Source: Chloroflexota bacterium (lineage in GTDB: Bacteria; Chloroflexota; Anaerolineae; 4572-78; J111). From it: 64,000 bases of DNA. The stretch is from contig BOKF01000013.1 in the NCBI GenBank assembly GCA_016860845.1, positions 124,001-188,000 of the forward strand, in the 5' to 3' direction. The position numbers were made by a program, and so were the translations under genes. The stretch's first letter is position 1, and the number at the start of each line of letters is the position of its first letter. A model generated the notes under the pieces. That model saw only the letters and a list, made by a program, of their open reading frames with translations, ran no database searches and was not told where the DNA came from. This document shows, piece after piece, positions 50,802 through 59,345 of the stretch.

Positions 50802-52106
50802 TTATTCAATAATCATCAACGTATGCGGCGGTGCAGGGATTGCCGACTCACTCCAGGCGACGGCAGCCAAGAGACGCTGGCGAGCGGCTTCGAGCTTGGC
50901 CTCATCATTGGCATGGATGGTGAAGAGCGGATCGCCTTCGGCCAAGCGCGCGCCTACTTTTGCGTGGACAACAATACCGACGGCGTAATCAATCGGGTCG
51001 CCTTTTTTGGCCCGGCCGCCGCCCAAATCCACCCCGGTCTTGCCAACTTCGGCGGCGTCCACCCCGGCGATAGTGCCGCTTCGCGGAGCCACAACCGTCT
51101 CAATTAAAGAGGCGGCAGGCAGCAGGTCAGGATTTTCCAACTGGCTGCGGTCGCCGCCCTGGGCCGTGATCCATTCCACAAACTTGGCCCAGGCCCGGCC
51201 GTTGTCCAGCGACTCGGCCAGCATGGCCTGGCCCTCGGCCAGATTGCCCGCCTTGCCGGCCAGTTCCAGCATTTTCCCGCCGATCGTTACACAGTGCTCG
51301 CGGAAATCGGCCGGACCGCCGCCGCGCAGAGTCTCAATCGTCTCCCGGACCTCCAACGCATTGCCAACGGCCGCACCGAGCGGCTGGTTCATGTCGGTCA
51401 GCACGGCCGCCACCTTCCGCCCGACTCCCTGCCCGATTTTAACCATGAGCCGGGCCAGCGCCTCGGCGTCGGCCACGGTTTTCATAAACGCGCCCTGGCC
51501 CACCTTGACATCCAGCACAATGGCATCGGCCCCGGCCGCGATCTTTTTACTCATGACGCTGGCCGCAATCAGCGGCAGGCTTTCCACGGTGGCCGTTACA
51601 TCCCGCAGCGCATAAAATTTGCCGTCAGCCGGGGCCAGGTCGGCGCTCTGGCCGGAGACGACGACGCCGTGCTGGGCCAGCATGTCCATAAATTGGGCGG
51701 TGGTCAGGCTGACATTGAAGCCGCGAATGCTTTCCAGTTTGTCAATGGTACCGCCGGAAAAGCCCAGGCCGCGCCCGCTCATTTTGCCCACCGGCAGCCC
51801 ATGACAGGCCACCAAGGGAGCCACCACCAGCGTGGTTTTGTCGCCCACTCCGCCGGTCGAGTGTTTGTCTACCACGAAGGGGGCAATGGGATGCAGGTCG
51901 AGCGTATCGCCGGAGCGGGCCATGTGCAGGGTCAGGGCGGTGGCTTCGGCCTCGGTCATGCCGTTCAGGAGCACGGCCATGCACCAAGCGCTGGCCTGGT
52001 AGTCGGGGATGTCGCCCCGGGTGTAGCCGTCCACGAAAAATTTGAGTTCGTCGCTGGTCAGTTCCTGTTTGTCTCGTTTTTTGGCAATGATGTCAACGGC
52101 GCGCAT
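50802..52106 (-). CDS. pdp: Pyrimidine-nucleoside (thymidine) phosphorylase
   Basis: 434 aa from the ATG at 52106, with GGAG 6 nt upstream; the open frame extends 22 codons further into the MNT gene. KHSTGGVGDKTTLV (phosphate site), KMSGRGLGFSGGTIDKLESI and PVGKMSGRG are signatures of the family. It cleaves thymidine and uridine to base and sugar-1-phosphate for salvage. The start lies 14 bp inside the MNT gene, so it is coupled to it. Confidence 0.93.
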   Translation of the reverse strand: MRAVDIIAKKRDKQELTSDELKFFVDGYTRGDIPDYQASAWCMAVLLNGMTEAEATALTLHMARSGDTLDLHPIAPFVVDKHSTGGVGDKTTLVVAPLVACHGLPVGKMSGRGLGFSGGTIDKLESIRGFNVSLTTAQFMDMLAQHGVVVSGQSADLAPADGKFYALRDVTATVESLPLIAASVMSKKIAAGADAIVLDVKVGQGAFMKTVADAEALARLMVKIGQGVGRKVAAVLTDMNQPLGAAVGNALEVRETIETLRGGGPADFREHCVTIGGKMLELAGKAGNLAEGQAMLAESLDNGRAWAKFVEWITAQGGDRSQLENPDLLPAASLIETVVAPRSGTIAGVDAAEVGKTGVDLGGGRAKKGDPIDYAVGIVVHAKVGARLAEGDPLFTIHANDEAKLEAARQRLLAAVAWSESAIPAPPHTLMIIE

Positions 52107-52446
52107 CAGGATCTCCTTTCGGGACCGGGATTTCAACTCCACCGGCAATGATTTCTTTTTGAATGAAGTCATTGGTGGTGTCGTAATAATCAGCCAGAGG
52201 GTAAACCACAGGTTGAATATCCAGGTGATAGGGCATAGTTTTTAGCCAGCAATCGGCCATAATCTTTAGCCGATTCTCATCAGTCACATCGGATGAGAAA
52301 ATAGCCAAATCAATGTCACTATCCGGTTTAGCCCTCCCTTGAGCCATTGAGCCAAAGAGGATGACTCGATCAAGGAGATAGTATTTGGCCAAGTCACTAA
52401 GATAATCTTTTAAGGCCTGTTCGATAGCAATTGAGATTTCAGCCAT
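52093..52446 (-). CDS. MNT-type nucleotidyltransferase
   Basis: 117 aa with the minimal nucleotidyltransferase motif GSMAQGRAKPDSDIDL and third acidic residue in YHLDIQP. Overlaps the HEPN gene by 37 bp and pdp by 14 bp. In known HEPN/MNT pairs the MNT protein modifies and silences the HEPN toxin. Confidence 0.88.
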   Translation of the reverse strand: MAEISIAIEQALKDYLSDLAKYYLLDRVILFGSMAQGRAKPDSDIDLAIFSSDVTDENRLKIMADCWLKTMPYHLDIQPVVYPLADYYDTTNDFIQKEIIAGGVEIPVPKGDPDARR

Positions 52447-52811
52447 TTGAAAATTTCCTGAGTTTCGTTCAAAAAGGTTTCGGCGGTTTTGTTATCAAGC
52501 ATCTGAGAAAGCTTTTGCTTGTAGGCAGGGTAGCGTCCCTCAACATAGTAGGTATTGAGGTTAGTCATTGTTTGGAGATATTCGGCTCGTTGCGGCAGAT
52601 TCACCAGCCCAAAGAGATAAATCAGATTATGCGTCCGGGGGGCTTCTTCTCCTTTTTGCTGGATGTGAATGGCTTTCAGCAACTTTTCCACAGCTTGCTG
52701 GCACAGGAAGACGGTGTAGAGATAACGGCCAGCGCTTTGCATGGCCGCCGCTGTTTCCAAATCATATTCAGCAATATCCAACCAATACCCAACTTTTTCT
52801 CCCGGTGTCAT
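52410..52811 (-). CDS. HEPN-domain protein
   Basis: 133 aa from the ATG at 52811; the frame continues to 52838. Four-helix HEPN fold with FLCQQAVEKLLKAIHI and APRTHNLIYLFGLV. A standard Rx4-6H RNase motif is not evident; only R-T-H occurs, so ribonuclease activity is doubtful. Paired with the MNT gene. Confidence 0.82.
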   Translation of the reverse strand: MTPGEKVGYWLDIAEYDLETAAAMQSAGRYLYTVFLCQQAVEKLLKAIHIQQKGEEAPRTHNLIYLFGLVNLPQRAEYLQTMTNLNTYYVEGRYPAYKQKLSQMLDNKTAETFLNETQEIFKWLKSQLLSNRP

Positions 52812-52827
52812 CGAGTTACCTGTTAAA

Positions 52828-53784
52828 TTATGGGGCAATATACAAATACATCAACGGAGATCCGGCGTTAAAATGGAGCAGTTGCTTGACCTCTTCGACC
52901 GGGCTGGGGCGATTGAAGGCGCCGCCGAGGGCTTCAAAAAAACTAACCGGGCGGTCATACTCGACAATGCGCGGCTCGCCGGTGATGCCGCCCAACTCGG
53001 CCGCCCGGTCTATGGCGTCGGGCAGGTAGCCCAGGTTGTCTACCAGGCCCATTTCTTTGGCCTGTTTGCCGGTACAAATCCGACCATCGGCAACCGCCCG
53101 AACCTGCTCTTCGCTCATCTTGCGCCCTTCGGCCACGATACGGACAAAGCCAGCATAGGCTTCGTCAATAATCGCCTGCCACAGGGCTTGATCTTCGGGC
53201 GTGAACTCGCGGAAGGGGTTGCCAGTATCCTTGAATTTGCCGCTCTTGACCGTGACCGCCGTGACCCCATACTCCTCGGCAAATTCCTCCAGATTGAGAA
53301 ATTGGCTGATGACGCCAATGGAGCAGGTCAGGGTGTGCGGGCTGGCCCAAATTTCCTGGGTGGGGGCGGAGACATAGTAACCGCCGGAAGCAGCCAGGCT
53401 GCCCATGGCCGCAATAATGGGTTTGCTCATCTCTTTAATCTGCAGGTAGATTTCGTCGGAGGCAAAGACACTGCCACCCGGACTATCCACAAACAAGATT
53501 ACCGCTTTGACGCTGTCATCTTCGTCGGCTTTTTTGAGGTTTTCGACGACCTGCTGGCTGAAAGCGCCGCCGCTATCGGCGCTAAAGGGATTCGGCGCGG
53601 GGGCTTCGCCGGCCAGGATAACGCCTTCGACGCGAACAATGGCGACCGCGTCGCCAAAAGCCGGGCCACGATCCGTGCGGTCCATATTACTGGCGGCCCA
53701 CAAGCCCAGGCCGACAAAGGCCGCGCAAACCAGCAGCCCAACCAGGGTCAGGCCAATGATCCAATACCAAGTCTTTCTCTTCAT
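52828..53784 (-). CDS. sppA: Signal peptide peptidase SppA
   Basis: 318 aa, short (single-domain) form. One N-terminal membrane helix (about 7-30), substrate site VDSPGGSVFASDEIY, nucleophile Ser in MGSLAASGGYY and general-base Lys in VKSGKFKDTG, followed by NPFREFTPEDQALWQ. It cleaves leftover signal peptides in the membrane. Head of the sppA-HEPN-MNT-pdp run. Confidence 0.92.
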   Translation of the reverse strand: MKRKTWYWIIGLTLVGLLVCAAFVGLGLWAASNMDRTDRGPAFGDAVAIVRVEGVILAGEAPAPNPFSADSGGAFSQQVVENLKKADEDDSVKAVILFVDSPGGSVFASDEIYLQIKEMSKPIIAAMGSLAASGGYYVSAPTQEIWASPHTLTCSIGVISQFLNLEEFAEEYGVTAVTVKSGKFKDTGNPFREFTPEDQALWQAIIDEAYAGFVRIVAEGRKMSEEQVRAVADGRICTGKQAKEMGLVDNLGYLPDAIDRAAELGGITGEPRIVEYDRPVSFFEALGGAFNRPSPVEEVKQLLHFNAGSPLMYLYIAP

Positions 53785-54068
53785 AAGATAACTCCTTCAA
53801 ACATAGTCGTCAGTAGCCAGTAATCAGTAGTCAGTAAAGAGCGAACAGTCCGACTGATTCCTGGTTGCTGTCCACAGGTATATGATGACATCTAAGATTG
53901 TCATGAGAGAGGGGTTGAGGTTTATTGTATAGATTATACCACACTTGGGGACAAACGTTTTAATCCGCCTGGGGGGACTGAACCAATAATGCGGCGGTGC
54001 CCAACTTTGGAAACAATCTGCAAAGCCACTATAATCAGTAGAACCTACAATGAAAGCGATCAAAACGC
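53785..54068. other. Divergent intergenic region with short direct repeats
   Basis: 284 bp. CAGTAGCCAGTAATCAGTAGTCAGTA at 53811-53836 (described in parts: three CAGTA units) is a typical short dispersed repeat. A TATAAT read leftward (53933-53938) is a candidate -10 for sppA but without a good -35. Confidence 0.45.
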
Positions 54069-55865
54069 GTGTCCAACCACCAACGGACCCCCGAGGAAAT
54101 TCAGCAAGATTTACATCGTGAACTCGGCCAGATACTTCACCCCGAGGGTTTCAAGGCTGACACCACCAAAATTGATTGGCAGCGCTATCGCAAGGTGCGC
54201 AGGTTTTTTGCCAGAGCTTTTCTGCATGTCATTTGGTGGGATATTATTCTCAACCGGCCGGGGCTGAACTGGCTGCGCACTCCCCCCCTGTCCCGCTGGC
54301 AGGAGATTGCCCGCCGCTATCGCGCTCTGGCCGTAGAAATGGGGGGGGTATTGATCAAGCTCGGCCAATTTCTGAGTATCCGGGTAGACATCCTGCCCAG
54401 TGAAGTCACCCGCGAGCTGGCCGGCCTGCAAGACGAAGTGCCCCCCGAACAATTAGAAGCGGTCATTGCCCAGGTCGAGGCTGATTTTGGCCGGCCGCTG
54501 GCCGAAATATTTACTTGGTTCTCGCCGCAGCCGGTTGGGGCGGCCTCGCTGGCCCAGGTCCATCTGGCCCGGCTTCCCTCAGGCGAAGAGGTGGTGGTTA
54601 AGGTGCTGCGTCCCGGCATTGACGTGCTGGTAGAGACAGACCTGAGCGCGATTGCCCTGGCCATTCGCTGGCTGAAGTTTTACAAGCGCATCAGTAAGCG
54701 GGTTGACCTTGATTGGCTGGCCGAGGAATTTACGACGGTTACCCGCAACGAGTTGGATTTTAAGGCCGAAGGACAAAACGCCGAACGCTTTGCCCAAGAT
54801 TTTGCCGGAGACCCGCAGGTATACATTCCCAAAGTTTACTGGGATTACTGCGCCGCTCGAACCCTGACCCTGGAAAATGTGGGCTATATCAAAATTGGAG
54901 ATTTGGCCGCCATCGAGGCGGCTGGCATCAGCCGGTCACAGATAGCCAAAAGGTTCTACAGCATCTACATGCGCCAAATCTTTGTGACCAATTTTGTCCA
55001 CGCCGACCCCCACCCCGGGAATGTCTTTGTCAGGCCTCTCCCCCACCCCAATGTTGAAACAGAAACTCATTTTGGCCCTAACGATACCGCGCCTCATCAG
55101 CCTGACCGCCCGTTTCAAATTGTTTTTGTGGATTTTGGTATGGTCGCCGTGATCCCTGAACGGCTGCGGTCAGCCCTGCGCGAGTATGCAATTGGCGTAG
55201 GAACGCGGGATGCCCATAGAATGGTGCAAGCCTATGCCGATGCCGGGGTGCTCCTGCCCGGAGCAGACCTAAAGCGTTTGGAAGAAATACACGAAGCCAT
55301 GTTTGAGCGTTTCTGGGGGGTGCGCATGGGCAAGATGCGGGATGTCGCCCTGAATGAGGCCCGCTACTTTGTGCGCGAGTACCGGGATGTGATTTATGAG
55401 GCCCCTTTCCAATTTCAAGTGGACATGCTTTTTGTGGTCCGCGCCGTGGGCATTCTCTCCGGCATGGCCACCAATCTCGATCCCGAATTTGACCCCTGGG
55501 CCGAAACTATCCCTTTTGCCGAGCAGTTGGCCAAAGAAGAGCTGCAGCAAAATTGGCGCGGCTGGCTGCAAGAAATTGTCAGCCTGGGCCAGTTGGCCCT
55601 CAAATTGCCCGTCGAGCTGGACCGGGTGTTGATGCAAGCGCAGCGGGGCAATTTGGTCGTCCAAACCTCGCTGGCCCCCGATACCCGCAAAACTATCCAG
55701 CGCCTGGAGCAAGCCGTTCATCGCCTAACCTGGGCTGTGGTCGCCGCCGGCTTGTTGATTGCCGGGGTTAATTGGCAAACGGGCAGCAGTAGCGATAACC
55801 TGGGTTACGGGTTGATGATTTTGGCCCTGCTGGCCTTTTTGTGGGGTATGTTCAAAAGGGGATAA
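54069..55865 (+). CDS. ABC1/AarF/UbiB-family atypical kinase
   Basis: 598 aa from a GTG at 54069. The KxGQ motif is IKLGQFLSIRVDILP near residue 98, then an Ala-rich nucleotide loop VGAASLAQVHLA, catalytic VHADPHPGN and metal DFG (FVDFGMVA). C-terminal hydrophobic helix pair (about 555-595). The family supports quinone synthesis or lipid handling as an ATPase/kinase; no ubi or men genes are near. An extra ~35-residue loop follows HPGNVFV. Confidence 0.9.
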   Translation: MSNHQRTPEEIQQDLHRELGQILHPEGFKADTTKIDWQRYRKVRRFFARAFLHVIWWDIILNRPGLNWLRTPPLSRWQEIARRYRALAVEMGGVLIKLGQFLSIRVDILPSEVTRELAGLQDEVPPEQLEAVIAQVEADFGRPLAEIFTWFSPQPVGAASLAQVHLARLPSGEEVVVKVLRPGIDVLVETDLSAIALAIRWLKFYKRISKRVDLDWLAEEFTTVTRNELDFKAEGQNAERFAQDFAGDPQVYIPKVYWDYCAARTLTLENVGYIKIGDLAAIEAAGISRSQIAKRFYSIYMRQIFVTNFVHADPHPGNVFVRPLPHPNVETETHFGPNDTAPHQPDRPFQIVFVDFGMVAVIPERLRSALREYAIGVGTRDAHRMVQAYADAGVLLPGADLKRLEEIHEAMFERFWGVRMGKMRDVALNEARYFVREYRDVIYEAPFQFQVDMLFVVRAVGILSGMATNLDPEFDPWAETIPFAEQLAKEELQQNWRGWLQEIVSLGQLALKLPVELDRVLMQAQRGNLVVQTSLAPDTRKTIQRLEQAVHRLTWAVVAAGLLIAGVNWQTGSSSDNLGYGLMILALLAFLWGMFKRG

Positions 55866-55948
55866 AGCAGAAGTGTGACCTTGTGCCTACCTCTCGCGGA
55901 TGACAAGGAGAATCGCCCCTACATCCCACATAAATTATGCGGTCTGAT

Positions 55949-57136
55949 TTAGTTTGGTATCTTCTCGCGGCGATGGCTGGCTGGCTGCCCGACCCGCCGG
56001 CTTGTTAGCCGGCTCTCTGGCTCGTGGCGATAATCAGGGATACCGTACACATGGACCGGGCCGCGTTTGCCTTTGACCAACACCTCGCCCAAATCCACAA
56101 ATAGAACCGGCCTTCTGGCCCGTTCTTTCTCGTCCATCTCCTCATAAACCGTCGAACTCACCACCTGGATTTGATTCTTGACTCTTTGTTCCAGCGCCTC
56201 ATACGCCTCCAGGCTCAAAATAATATCGTAGCCATCTACGTTGCGGGTTAAGGCTTGCAGTCGAGCCGCCAGGTTAACGGCATCGCCGATAATTGTGTAC
56301 TCAAATTGCTGCTCCGAGCCAATGGGGCCGGCGACCACAGGGCCAATACTCAGGCCCATACCCACCTGAATCGGCGGCAGACCCAAAACACTCCACCGCT
56401 CACTCATTTCTTCAATCGCATCTTCCAAAGCCAGCGCGGTAAGGAGCGCGGCGGTTGAGGATTTTGAGGCTGGTTCAGGCGTGGGTGCGCCAAAAAAGGC
56501 CAGAATAGAATCGCCGGCATATTTGCCGATGATCCCGCCGCCGCTGTGAACCTGGTTAGCAATGGTGGTGTAATAATCATTTAAGAAAAAGATAAGATGT
56601 TCCGTGTTATGATGGCTTTCGGTAATCCGGGTAAAGTCGCGGATATCAATAAAAAGCACACTGACCACCTGGGTGATGCCACGAAAATCCAACCCCTTTT
56701 CCAGCAGGGATTGCCGCACCGCCGGCGACATCGTGCGGCTTAACAGATTCCAACTCCGCTGGAGATGATCCAAATTTTTAACCATGGTGTTAAAAGAGTG
56801 CGCCAATTGGCCAATTTCATCCCCGCTTTCGTCGTCAATCTGAACGGCCAGATTCCCCTGGGAGACCTGCTCGGCGGCTTTGATAATTTGCTCAATCCGC
56901 CGGACAACATGCCGGGTAACGAATAATCCCGGCCCAATGAAAGCGGCAAATGAGATAATAGAAATAACCAGCAAAGTCGGGGGAATTTGGCCTGTGCTTA
57001 GATAAGAAAACCCTAAAGCTAAAACAATGAGGAAAAATAGGATCAACAACGGAATAATAATCCAGAACCTTAAATTGGGATTGATTAACCGTTTTACTGG
57101 AGTCTGCTTTTTTTGGTTAAAAGTGGGCCAGGTCAT
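55949..57136 (-). CDS. Membrane class III adenylate cyclase with HAMP
   Basis: 395 aa: two membrane helices (about 22-45, 55-75), HAMP linker (about 72-125) and cyclase domain (about 155-330). VSVLFIDIRDFTRITE carries metal Asp; KYAGDSILAFFGAP and YTIIGDAVNLAARLQ carry the second metal and purine-specifying positions, the Lys...Asp pattern of adenylate cyclases. Makes cAMP in response to an unknown membrane signal. Confidence 0.88.
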   Translation of the reverse strand: MTWPTFNQKKQTPVKRLINPNLRFWIIIPLLILFFLIVLALGFSYLSTGQIPPTLLVISIISFAAFIGPGLFVTRHVVRRIEQIIKAAEQVSQGNLAVQIDDESGDEIGQLAHSFNTMVKNLDHLQRSWNLLSRTMSPAVRQSLLEKGLDFRGITQVVSVLFIDIRDFTRITESHHNTEHLIFFLNDYYTTIANQVHSGGGIIGKYAGDSILAFFGAPTPEPASKSSTAALLTALALEDAIEEMSERWSVLGLPPIQVGMGLSIGPVVAGPIGSEQQFEYTIIGDAVNLAARLQALTRNVDGYDIILSLEAYEALEQRVKNQIQVVSSTVYEEMDEKERARRPVLFVDLGEVLVKGKRGPVHVYGIPDYRHEPESRLTSRRVGQPASHRREKIPN

Positions 57137-57275
57137 TTACCAATTTTTTGGCTTTACCGATGAAACAGTCAATAATACAGCCAAGCACAAAGTTGTACTG
57201 ATAATAACACCTGATGATAACCTAGACAAGTAAAGACCCGGCAGGTTTTAGCAGCCAGTCAGACCTACCCCGAGT

Positions 57276-57303
57276 TTGAGACCTCGTTCCTTTGTGCTAT
57301 CAT
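57276..57303 (+). promoter_or_regulatory. Likely promoter of the radical SAM gene
   Basis: TTGAGA, 16-nt spacer, TATCAT, 57 nt before the ATG at 57361. Confidence 0.5.
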
Positions 57304-57360
57304 ATCCAACGCGACGCCCCTTGTAGCCGGGTGTCATCTTTTGCCGAGGGGGAATGATTA

Positions 57361-59328
57361 ATGCAAATTGACGAACGCAAACTTGATCGAATTTTAGCCG
57401 CTGTTCAAAAGCCCGCCCGCTACACCGGCGGGGAATATAACAGCGTCGCCAAAGACTGGGCCGATCCAAAAATTCTGACCAAAGTCGCCCTGGCCTTTCC
57501 CGATGTGTACGATTTGGGCATGAGCAATCTTGGCTTGGCCATCCTGTACGATCTACTCAACAAGCGGGAAGACATCCTGGCCGAGCGGGTCTACGTGCCC
57601 TGGCCCGATATGGAAGCCAAAATGCGGGCCGCCGGCCTGCCGATTTACGCCCTGGAGAGTAAACGCGAAGTGCGCGATTTCGACTTGATCGGCATCAGCC
57701 TGCCCTACGAGCAGCTTTACACAAATGTCTTGACCCTGCTGGATATGGGCCGCATGCCCCTGCGCAGGGAAGACCGTGACGCCCGCTACCCTCTCGTCTG
57801 TGCCGGCGGCAATGCCGTGTTCAACCCCGAACCCATGGCCGATTTTATTGACTTCTTCGTGATGGGCGAAGGCGAGGATGTCATCATCGAAATTATCCTG
57901 GCCCTGCGCGAGGTCCAGCATCTCGACCGGGAGGCCCAACTGCGCCGTTTGGCCCGCATCCCCGGCGTGTACGTGCCCCGCTTTTACGCGCCCAGCTACT
58001 ACAAGGCAGACGGAACGCTGTCCAACATCGAGCCGCTGGTCGAAGAAGCCGAGGCGCATATCGTCAAACGCATCGTTCCCCTGATGCCGCCGCCGGTGAC
58101 CCGCTTTGTGGTGCCTTTTGTGGATGTCACCTTTAACCGGGCTTCCATTGAAATTCAACGCGGCTGCACCCGGGGCTGTCGTTTCTGCCAGGCCGGGATG
58201 ATCTTCCGCCCGGTGCGCGAGCGCTCGCTGCAGGAGTTGGTTGAAACGGTAGACAAAATCATGACCGAGACCGGCCACGAGGAGATCGGCCTGCTCTCGC
58301 TGAGCAGCAGCGATTACACCCAGATTGGGCCGCTGGTCAAAACCATTGCCGAGAAATATGGCGAGCGGGCGCTGAACATTTCGCTGCCCAGCCTGCGCAT
58401 CGAATCTTTTTCCGCCGATTTGATGGAGATGCTGCAGGGCAGCCGCAAGAGCAGTTTTACTTTTGCCCCCGAAGCCGCCACCGACCGCATGCGCGACGTC
58501 ATCAACAAGTACATCAGCACCGAAGATTTGCTGCAAACGGCCGAAGAGGTTTACAGCCGGGGCTGGCGGCTGATCAAGCTCTACTTTATGATCGGCCAGC
58601 CCACCGAAACCGACGAGGATGTGATTGCGATTGCCAAGTTAGCCAAACGCGTCCTGGCGATTGGCCGCAAGTATCACGGCGGCAAGGCCAAGGTTCGGGT
58701 TGGGGTCAGCACCTTTGTACCCAAACCGCACACCCCCTTCCAGTGGGCCAGCCTGGCCAATTTGGACGATATTCGTCGCAAACAGGATTTAATGCGCGAC
58801 GAGTTTGGCCGGGCGCATGGCATTATTTTTAACTGGAACGAGCCGGAAGAGAGCCTGATGGAAGCCTTTCTCTCCCGCGGCGACCGCCGCCTGGGCGCGG
58901 TCATCCAGACCGCCTGGGAGAAAGGGGCCAAATTCGATGCCTGGGGCGACTGGCACAGCCCAACCGCCTGGCGCGAAGCCTTTGCCGAACACAGCCTCGA
59001 TCCCTGGTGGTATGCCCACCGGCCCCGCCTGGCCGACGAAATCTTCCCCTGGGATCACATCAACGCCGGGGTGGAGAAACGCTGGCTGCTCATGGATTGG
59101 TATTCGGCTCAACGCGGCGAAACCAAGGTAGACTGCCGCGAGCACTGCTACCACTGCGGTATTTTGACCGCCTTCAAGGGCCTGCGGGCCAACACGCCCC
59201 CACAAGCCTGGGAGTGCCCCCCCATTCGCAATCCCCGCTGGAAGGAATTGGCGGAAAAGGGCGAAGTCATTGGTTTGACGGCAGTGGTGAAACAGGCGAT
59301 GGCCAAGAGTAAGGTGCCGGAAGTGTAA
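57361..59328 (+). CDS. B12-binding-type radical SAM protein (TIGR03960-like)
   Basis: 655 aa. N-terminal Rossmann-like B12-binding-type region (about 40-200, DLGMSNLGLAILYDLLN), then a radical SAM barrel with the cluster motif C-x3-C-x2-C in RGCTRGCRFCQAGM (near 270). C-terminal CREHCYHCG could bind a further metal. TIGR03960 proteins are often followed by a DUF2344/TIGR03936 partner; none is adjacent here. Substrate unknown. Confidence 0.9.
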   Translation: MQIDERKLDRILAAVQKPARYTGGEYNSVAKDWADPKILTKVALAFPDVYDLGMSNLGLAILYDLLNKREDILAERVYVPWPDMEAKMRAAGLPIYALESKREVRDFDLIGISLPYEQLYTNVLTLLDMGRMPLRREDRDARYPLVCAGGNAVFNPEPMADFIDFFVMGEGEDVIIEIILALREVQHLDREAQLRRLARIPGVYVPRFYAPSYYKADGTLSNIEPLVEEAEAHIVKRIVPLMPPPVTRFVVPFVDVTFNRASIEIQRGCTRGCRFCQAGMIFRPVRERSLQELVETVDKIMTETGHEEIGLLSLSSSDYTQIGPLVKTIAEKYGERALNISLPSLRIESFSADLMEMLQGSRKSSFTFAPEAATDRMRDVINKYISTEDLLQTAEEVYSRGWRLIKLYFMIGQPTETDEDVIAIAKLAKRVLAIGRKYHGGKAKVRVGVSTFVPKPHTPFQWASLANLDDIRRKQDLMRDEFGRAHGIIFNWNEPEESLMEAFLSRGDRRLGAVIQTAWEKGAKFDAWGDWHSPTAWREAFAEHSLDPWWYAHRPRLADEIFPWDHINAGVEKRWLLMDWYSAQRGETKVDCREHCYHCGILTAFKGLRANTPPQAWECPPIRNPRWKELAEKGEVIGLTAVVKQAMAKSKVPEV

Positions 59329-59345
59329 ATCTCGCTGGAGGATCT

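Noticed and set aside
57553..58536. 327-aa minus-strand frame opposite the radical SAM gene
   Set aside because: Antisense shadow; the plus-strand frame has the cluster motif and full-length architecture.
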